DNA of 64,000 nt from assembly GCA_963716525.1 (NCBI GenBank), contig OY970315.1, positions 2,170,001 to 2,234,000 on the forward strand, written 5' to 3'. The notes under the pieces are model-generated. The model was not told the DNA's origin. It saw nothing but the letters and a program-made list of their open reading frames with translations, and ran no database searches. Made by a program: the position numbers and the translations under genes. Source of the stretch: JBBREP01 sp963716525 (GTDB taxonomy: Bacteria > Actinomycetota > Acidimicrobiia > IMCC26256 > PALSA-610). Shown here piece by piece: positions 60,359 to 64,000 of the stretch (position 1 is the first letter of the stretch; each line of letters opens with the position of its first letter).

Positions 60359-60985
60359 ATGGAATCGTTCGAGCTGCAGGAACCGCCACTCGCGATCGGT
60401 GTGATGGGCTCCGCAAGCGGCACGCTCGAACCACGCGTGACCGCGCTCGTGCGCCGGCTCGGTGCCGCGATCGCTCGCCACGGCTGCACGCTGGTCACCG
60501 GCGCCTGCCCCGGATTCTCGTACGAGGCCGTCGAGGGCGCGAAACGGGAAGGCGGGCGTGTCGTGGGCATCTCGCCGGCGCTGTCGCGCCGCGAGCACGT
60601 GCAACGGTTCGGTTCGCCGGTCGCCGGCTTCGATCTGCTCGTGTACACCGGCTCGGGCCTCATGGGCCGTGAGGTGGTCAATATCCGCACCTCCGACATC
60701 GTGGTGATCGTCGGCGGTCATTCCGGGACCCTGGGCGAGTTCGCGATCGCCTACGACGAAGGTCGGCTGATCGGCGCGCTCGCCGGGAGCGGCGGCATGG
60801 CCGACATGCTCGACGAGCTGGTGCAGCGGGTCGACAAGGACACCGGCGCGGTCGTGCTCCACGACAAGGACCCCGAGCGTCTCGTCGACCGCCTCATCGA
60901 CTACTACACCGAGCGCCACTACAGGTGCCCGAGCACGCTGCACGACGTCACCGGCGAGCGTGAGCGCGCCACCGGGGTCGGCTGA
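60359..60985 (+). CDS. SLOG/LOG-fold (TIGR00725-like) protein
   Basis: 208 residues. Rossmann-like nucleotide-binding protein: IGVMGSASGTLEP, TGACPGFSYEAVEGAKREGG, VVIVGGHSGTLGEFAIAYDEG, and GGXGT-type loop residues, close to the LOG/molybdenum-cofactor-carrier-like branch. ATG 60359 follows the AMMECR1 stop by seven bases, making it a fourth member of the cassette. Possibly hydrolyses or binds a nucleotide-derived signal; inference. Confidence 0.82.
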   Translation: MESFELQEPPLAIGVMGSASGTLEPRVTALVRRLGAAIARHGCTLVTGACPGFSYEAVEGAKREGGRVVGISPALSRREHVQRFGSPVAGFDLLVYTGSGLMGREVVNIRTSDIVVIVGGHSGTLGEFAIAYDEGRLIGALAGSGGMADMLDELVQRVDKDTGAVVLHDKDPERLVDRLIDYYTERHYRCPSTLHDVTGERERATGVG

Positions 60986-61018
60986 CCGCGGAGTCCGCAG
61001 GGGCCGGTCGCCAACCCG

Positions 61019-61828
61019 TTACGTGCGCGGCGTGAGCGAGCGCAGCTGCCACGAACCCTCTTCGGTGTAGGTCACGTGGTGCAGGGGCGCCGGCGCTGGG
61101 GACACCACGCGGATCGTGTGACGCTCGGCGAGCGGCAGGGCGTTGTTGACCGCGAACCACAGGTCGATCGTCACGTCGCCCGTCTGGCCACCGCTGAGGT
61201 GCACCTGCTCGTGTGTGTGCAGTGCCGGCACCTTCTGACCCTCGACGAGCACGGTGTCGCGGCCCAGGAAGGTGACGGTGCCGTCCTGCTGCGCGACCGC
61301 CTTCGTGGTGCGCGACTGCTGCTGGCAGCGGAACGTCGAGGTCGTGCCGGCCGGCCTCGTCAGGCCGGCGAGCGGGATCGGCGCGACGCACGTGACATCG
61401 GTGTGCTCCGTGGTGCTGAAGGCCGCGAAGTCGAACTTCTGGTCGGTCGTGCCGGCTCGCTCGGTGAGCGCGCCGCCGACCGAGCAGCGAGTCCACGTCT
61501 GGCTGTGGAACGAGTTGAAATCCATGCGGAGCGTCCAGCAGCCGTTGGGTAGCGACGTGATCGTTCCCGGTTCCGTGGGGCCCTGGCCCTGCTTGGTGCC
61601 GAGGAACGAGAGCGACTCGGTGCCGTGACCGGCGTAGAGGTACACGCCGGGTCGGGGGGTCCAGTTGGCGGGCGCGTCGGGCGCCGACGTCGATGTGCGG
61701 AAGCGGTTGACCGCCGCGCCCACCGACGGCCGGCTCGGGCCGCGCTGCTCCCAGCGCCAGACGTAGTACGACCCGGCGCCGAGGCACACGAGCGTCGCGA
61801 TGCTCAACAGGCGGGTGGCTCGGTGCAT
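61019..61828 (-). CDS. membrane-anchored hypothetical protein
   Basis: 269 residues from ATG 61828 behind GGGAGGAG. An N-terminal membrane helix (LLSIATLVCLGAGSYYVW) precedes an extracytoplasmic beta-rich domain with paired Cys (NGCWTLRM, WTRCSVGG, DVTCVAP, FRCQQQS). No family recognised. Convergent with the SLOG gene. Confidence 0.72.
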   Translation of the reverse strand: MHRATRLLSIATLVCLGAGSYYVWRWEQRGPSRPSVGAAVNRFRTSTSAPDAPANWTPRPGVYLYAGHGTESLSFLGTKQGQGPTEPGTITSLPNGCWTLRMDFNSFHSQTWTRCSVGGALTERAGTTDQKFDFAAFSTTEHTDVTCVAPIPLAGLTRPAGTTSTFRCQQQSRTTKAVAQQDGTVTFLGRDTVLVEGQKVPALHTHEQVHLSGGQTGDVTIDLWFAVNNALPLAERHTIRVVSPAPAPLHHVTYTEEGSWQLRSLTPRT

Positions 61829-62241
61829 GTGTCTCCTCCCACGCCGATCGATCTCCTCGTCCCATCCTGTGCGCCGGCCGGCGCGCCGAACAGGGCCGAG
61901 CTGACCGGCGGCGCGCGGGACCTTCGCCCTTGCGTCAGTCGCCGAGGCAGACCCAACCAAGATCCCCCGGCTCGTCGCGCTCGCGGCGGCGATCGCTTGC
62001 TCGTGAGCGATCGGCACGATCATCGGCCGTGCCGCGTTCTTCGCCGGCAAGCGGTATCAGCGCCGATCAACGGAGAGGAACCCGCATGTCACTGGATTGG
62101 CGGCAGACCGACGCGTTCCCGGCGCGTTTGACGAAAGCGTCGCTCGCTCTGACACACACGGTCCCGCGACAACGCCGACGAGCGCCGACAGCCCGAACCG
62201 CGAGCGTTACGGCCAGCGCCGAGCACAGATTGGGCCGCCAG
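61829..62241. other. 413-base gap without a convincing gene
   Basis: A short frame at 62086-62247 has a good GAGAGG site and starts MSLDWRQTDAFPARL, but its C-terminal 35 residues are Arg/Ala/Thr-rich and unlike a protein. It could be a gene remnant. No hairpin with T-run and no repeat seen. Confidence 0.4.
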
Positions 62242-62673
62242 TCATAGACGCCGACCCCAGTGTTCGACGGCCATACCGTTCGAGGCTCGCACGGTCTCGA
62301 CCGTTTCCCGGATCACTTGCGAACCGTCCTCACGTTCGCAACGCCAGACGAGATGCCCTTCGACGGTGTCGGCAAGTGTGTGCGCTTCGAGGATCGAAAC
62401 GTCGAGTGACCGGTACCCACGTCGCGCGACCGTGACGACATGCGAGAAGCCGTCCGGGCCGCGGATTACTTGCCCACCAAGTCCCTGGTGATCGATGTAG
62501 CCCCCAAACACGTACTCGCGAACGTCTGACGTGTCGCCCGTGCTGAACGCTCGGACCATGCGCACAAGCACATCGCGCGGCGACGCCGTTTCAGTCACTG
62601 CCGCACAGATTGCCCAGTGAGTATGGGCGAGTGCCAGTTCGTTGGGGTCCACCGGGATGCTGATGGTGGTCAC
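62242..62673 (-). CDS. SnoaL/NTF2-like polyketide cyclase family protein
   Basis: 143 residues from GTG 62673. DVLVRMVRAFSTGDTSDVREYVFGGYIDHQGLG is the SnoaL start with YxDHQ, and VIRGPDGFSHVVTVARRGY and HLVWRCEREDG form the sheet. This branch includes ester cyclases and small-ligand binders. A longer upstream frame is Pro-rich and rejected. Confidence 0.75.
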   Translation of the reverse strand: MTTISIPVDPNELALAHTHWAICAAVTETASPRDVLVRMVRAFSTGDTSDVREYVFGGYIDHQGLGGQVIRGPDGFSHVVTVARRGYRSLDVSILEAHTLADTVEGHLVWRCEREDGSQVIRETVETVRASNGMAVEHWGRRL

Positions 62674-62830
62674 TACGTTCGGTGGTGCCGGCGTTGGTTG
62701 CGTTGGTGGATAGGGCACGCCCCGTTCCGGAGGGTGATCGAGCTCGCTGTTGGTAGCAGCGTGCTCGTCACGGTCTCCTTCCCGGGACGTGCGTGCCACC
62801 CCTTGACGGCTATGACACAGAAGGGATGGC

Positions 62831-62926
62831 ATGACCATCGTAGAGAGCACGTGCCCGATCACGGGTGGAGTCGACACCCACGCCGATATGCACGTCGCGG
62901 CGGCGGTGGATGGCAACGAAGTGCCG
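62831..62926 (+). mobile_element. IS110-family transposase N-terminal remnant
   Basis: ATG 62831, preceded by AGAAGGGA, encodes MTIVESTCPITGGVDTHAD then MHVAAAVDG. GGVDTHxDxHVAA is the DEDD catalytic start of IS110 transposases. After about 32 residues homology stops and DUF4386-like sequence begins, so most of the element is gone. No terminal repeats found. Confidence 0.65.
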
Positions 62927-63035
62927 CATTGTCGTCGGCATCGGCAACGGTCTGATCTTGGGTTACCTGATGTACCGCTCCGCGCTCGGTGCCACGACGC
63001 CTGGCGATGCTCGGGCTCGTCGGTCAGTTTCCGAA
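62927..63035 (+). pseudogene. DUF4386-like membrane protein fragment, frameshifted
   Basis: The plus strand reads CRIVVGIGNGLILGYLMYRSAL and then, after removal of one G near 62989, VPRRLAMLGLVG. ILGYLMYRS-L-VPRRLAMLGLVG is the C-terminal transmembrane motif of DUF4386 proteins. The rest of the gene is absent, so it is a remnant fused behind the IS110 fragment. Confidence 0.6.
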
Positions 63036-64000
63036 GTCCCAGCCGGAGCCGTGGCTGAAGCGCGCGAGCACGTTCTTCGCGATCAGGATCCGGTGCACCT
63101 CGTCGGGACCGTCGGCGAGGCGCAGCGTGCGCGCGCCCTGGTACATCGCGTAGAGCGGTAGGTCGCCCGATACGCCCGCGGCACCCCACACCTGGATCGC
63201 GCGATCGACCACCCGGTGATAGGCGGCGGGGACGAACATCTTGATCGCCGAGATGTCGGTGCGCGGGTCCATGCCGTTCGCCATCTTCTCGGCACAGTGG
63301 ATCGTCATGAGGCGCGCGGACTGGATGTCGATGTACGAATCGGCGATGAAACCCTGCACGAACTGCTTGGTCTGGAGCAGGCCGCCGTGAACTTCCCGCA
63401 CGCGTGCCCGATCGACCATCAGGTCGAACGCGCGCCACATCTGCCCGATCGAGTTCATGCAGTGGTAGATGCGCCCGGCGCCCAGGCGATCCTGGGCGGC
63501 CTGGTGGCCGCTTCCGCGGCTGCCGAGTTGGTTCGCCACCGGCACACGTACGTCCTCGTAGACGATCTCGCAGTGGTCGCTCTCGCACGCCCCACACGTT
63601 GATGCCGCGCAGGATGTTCACGCCGGGCGTGTCGCGAGGGACGATGATCTGCGTCATCCGGCCATTCGTGTCCGCAGCACCGTCGGGGTCCTCGGTGCGG
63701 CACATCACTACGAAGAAGTCGGCCCGCTTGCCGTTCGACGTGAACCACTTGTGCCCGTTGATCACCCACTCCTCACCGTCACGACGGGCGGTGGTGCTGC
63801 AGCGAGCGTGGGTCTGATCCGGGTGCGTCGGGTTCGGTCATCGAGAACCCCGACTCGAGCTTCCCCTCGATGAGCGGGATCAGCCATTTCCGCTTCTGCT
63901 CCTCGTCGGCGTACTTCACGAGCATCGTCTGCGTACCCGAGTTGGGTGCGACCACGCCGAACAGCGACGCCGCGCCCACGGCGTACGCGAGCACCTCGTT
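63024..64000 (-). CDS. acyl-CoA dehydrogenase, partial, with two frameshifts
   Basis: The N-terminus lies beyond the right edge. The window contains the segment GAASLFGVVAPNSGTQTMLVKYA, then SGFSMTEPDAPGSDP; a shift near 63799-63806; then DGEEWVINGHKWFTSNG and IIVPRDTPGVNILRGINVW; a second shift near 63585; and EIVYEDVRVPVANQLG through GAGRIYHCMNSIGQ to the C-terminal DEVHRILIAKNVLARF. These are the middle beta-domain and C-terminal helical domain of flavin acyl-CoA dehydrogenases. Both shifts are one base. It oxidises an acyl-CoA, probably a branched or long-chain one. Confidence 0.8.

Noticed and set aside
62086..62247. 53-codon ORF with good ribosome site
   Set aside because: Only the first 15 residues look protein-like; the remainder is low-complexity, so it is at most a remnant.
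1..64000. CRISPR arrays, rRNA and integrase/attachment sites
   Set aside because: No direct-repeat arrays, rRNA-like stretches, integrases or att repeats were found.

Overview
The window is about 70% GC. It has many GTG starts, long runs of genes overlapping by four bases (ATGA/GTGA), lipobox lipoproteins, GAF-ANTAR regulators, and an abundance of SDRs, CoA-transferases and Fe(II)/2-oxoglutarate dioxygenases. This points to an aerobic, heterotrophic actinobacterium, most likely an uncultured Acidimicrobiia-type lineage. No rRNA, tRNA or CRISPR array was seen. Six clearly real genes carry one-base frame shifts (seven shifts in all, since the acyl-CoA dehydrogenase has two). The shifts mostly sit in short G/C runs, so part of the pattern may be consensus error rather than gene decay.

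Left part (1-20200): a YVTN propeller protein; an L-fucose-type oxidative sugar cluster (2093-7369: phytanoyl-CoA dioxygenase homologue, small conserved ORF, aldo/keto reductase, L-fuconate dehydratase-like enolase, SDR, solute-binding protein without signal peptide); a secreted phosphoesterase; a DUF2855-TetR-lipoprotein operon with a visible promoter/operator; a penicillin-acylase-type hydrolase; an amidohydrolase plus fused CoA-transferase pair; and an orphan NuoF-like flavoprotein.

Middle (20200-34250): a sensory cluster of small proteins with two GAF-ANTAR proteins; a Baeyer-Villiger-type monooxygenase and a zinc alcohol dehydrogenase; then a steroid side-chain-like module (Ltp2-like, ChsH1-like MaoC, and a ChsH2 split into separate MaoC and DUF35 genes) divergent from a P450; then an SDR, a SnoaL-like protein and a sulfatase.

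34422-40182 is a compact respiratory operon: a triple-cupredoxin lipoprotein, a small membrane protein, a GltD-like NAD(P)H flavoprotein with ferredoxin tail, a b6-type cytochrome b, a Rieske protein and a membrane-anchored cytochrome c. It reads as a self-contained electron-transfer chain from reduced pyridine nucleotide or ferredoxin through quinol to copper/cytochrome c.

Right part (40200-64000): a PPOX-family protein; a dehydrogenase/dioxygenase/SDR operon; a secreted beta-helix protein; a D-aminoacylase/TauD operon facing a TetR gene across an 18-bp palindrome; a CBS protein with a DevR-like box; and a gene at 51128-52288 interrupted by an in-frame UGA in a U-P-L-C context, read here as a selenoprotein of the D-proline reductase PrdB/GrdB family. 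This selenoprotein is the most interesting item in the window. An AmmeMemoRadiSam cassette (57843-60351) follows, and the right edge has a scar of transposase and DUF4386 remnants beside a partial acyl-CoA dehydrogenase.
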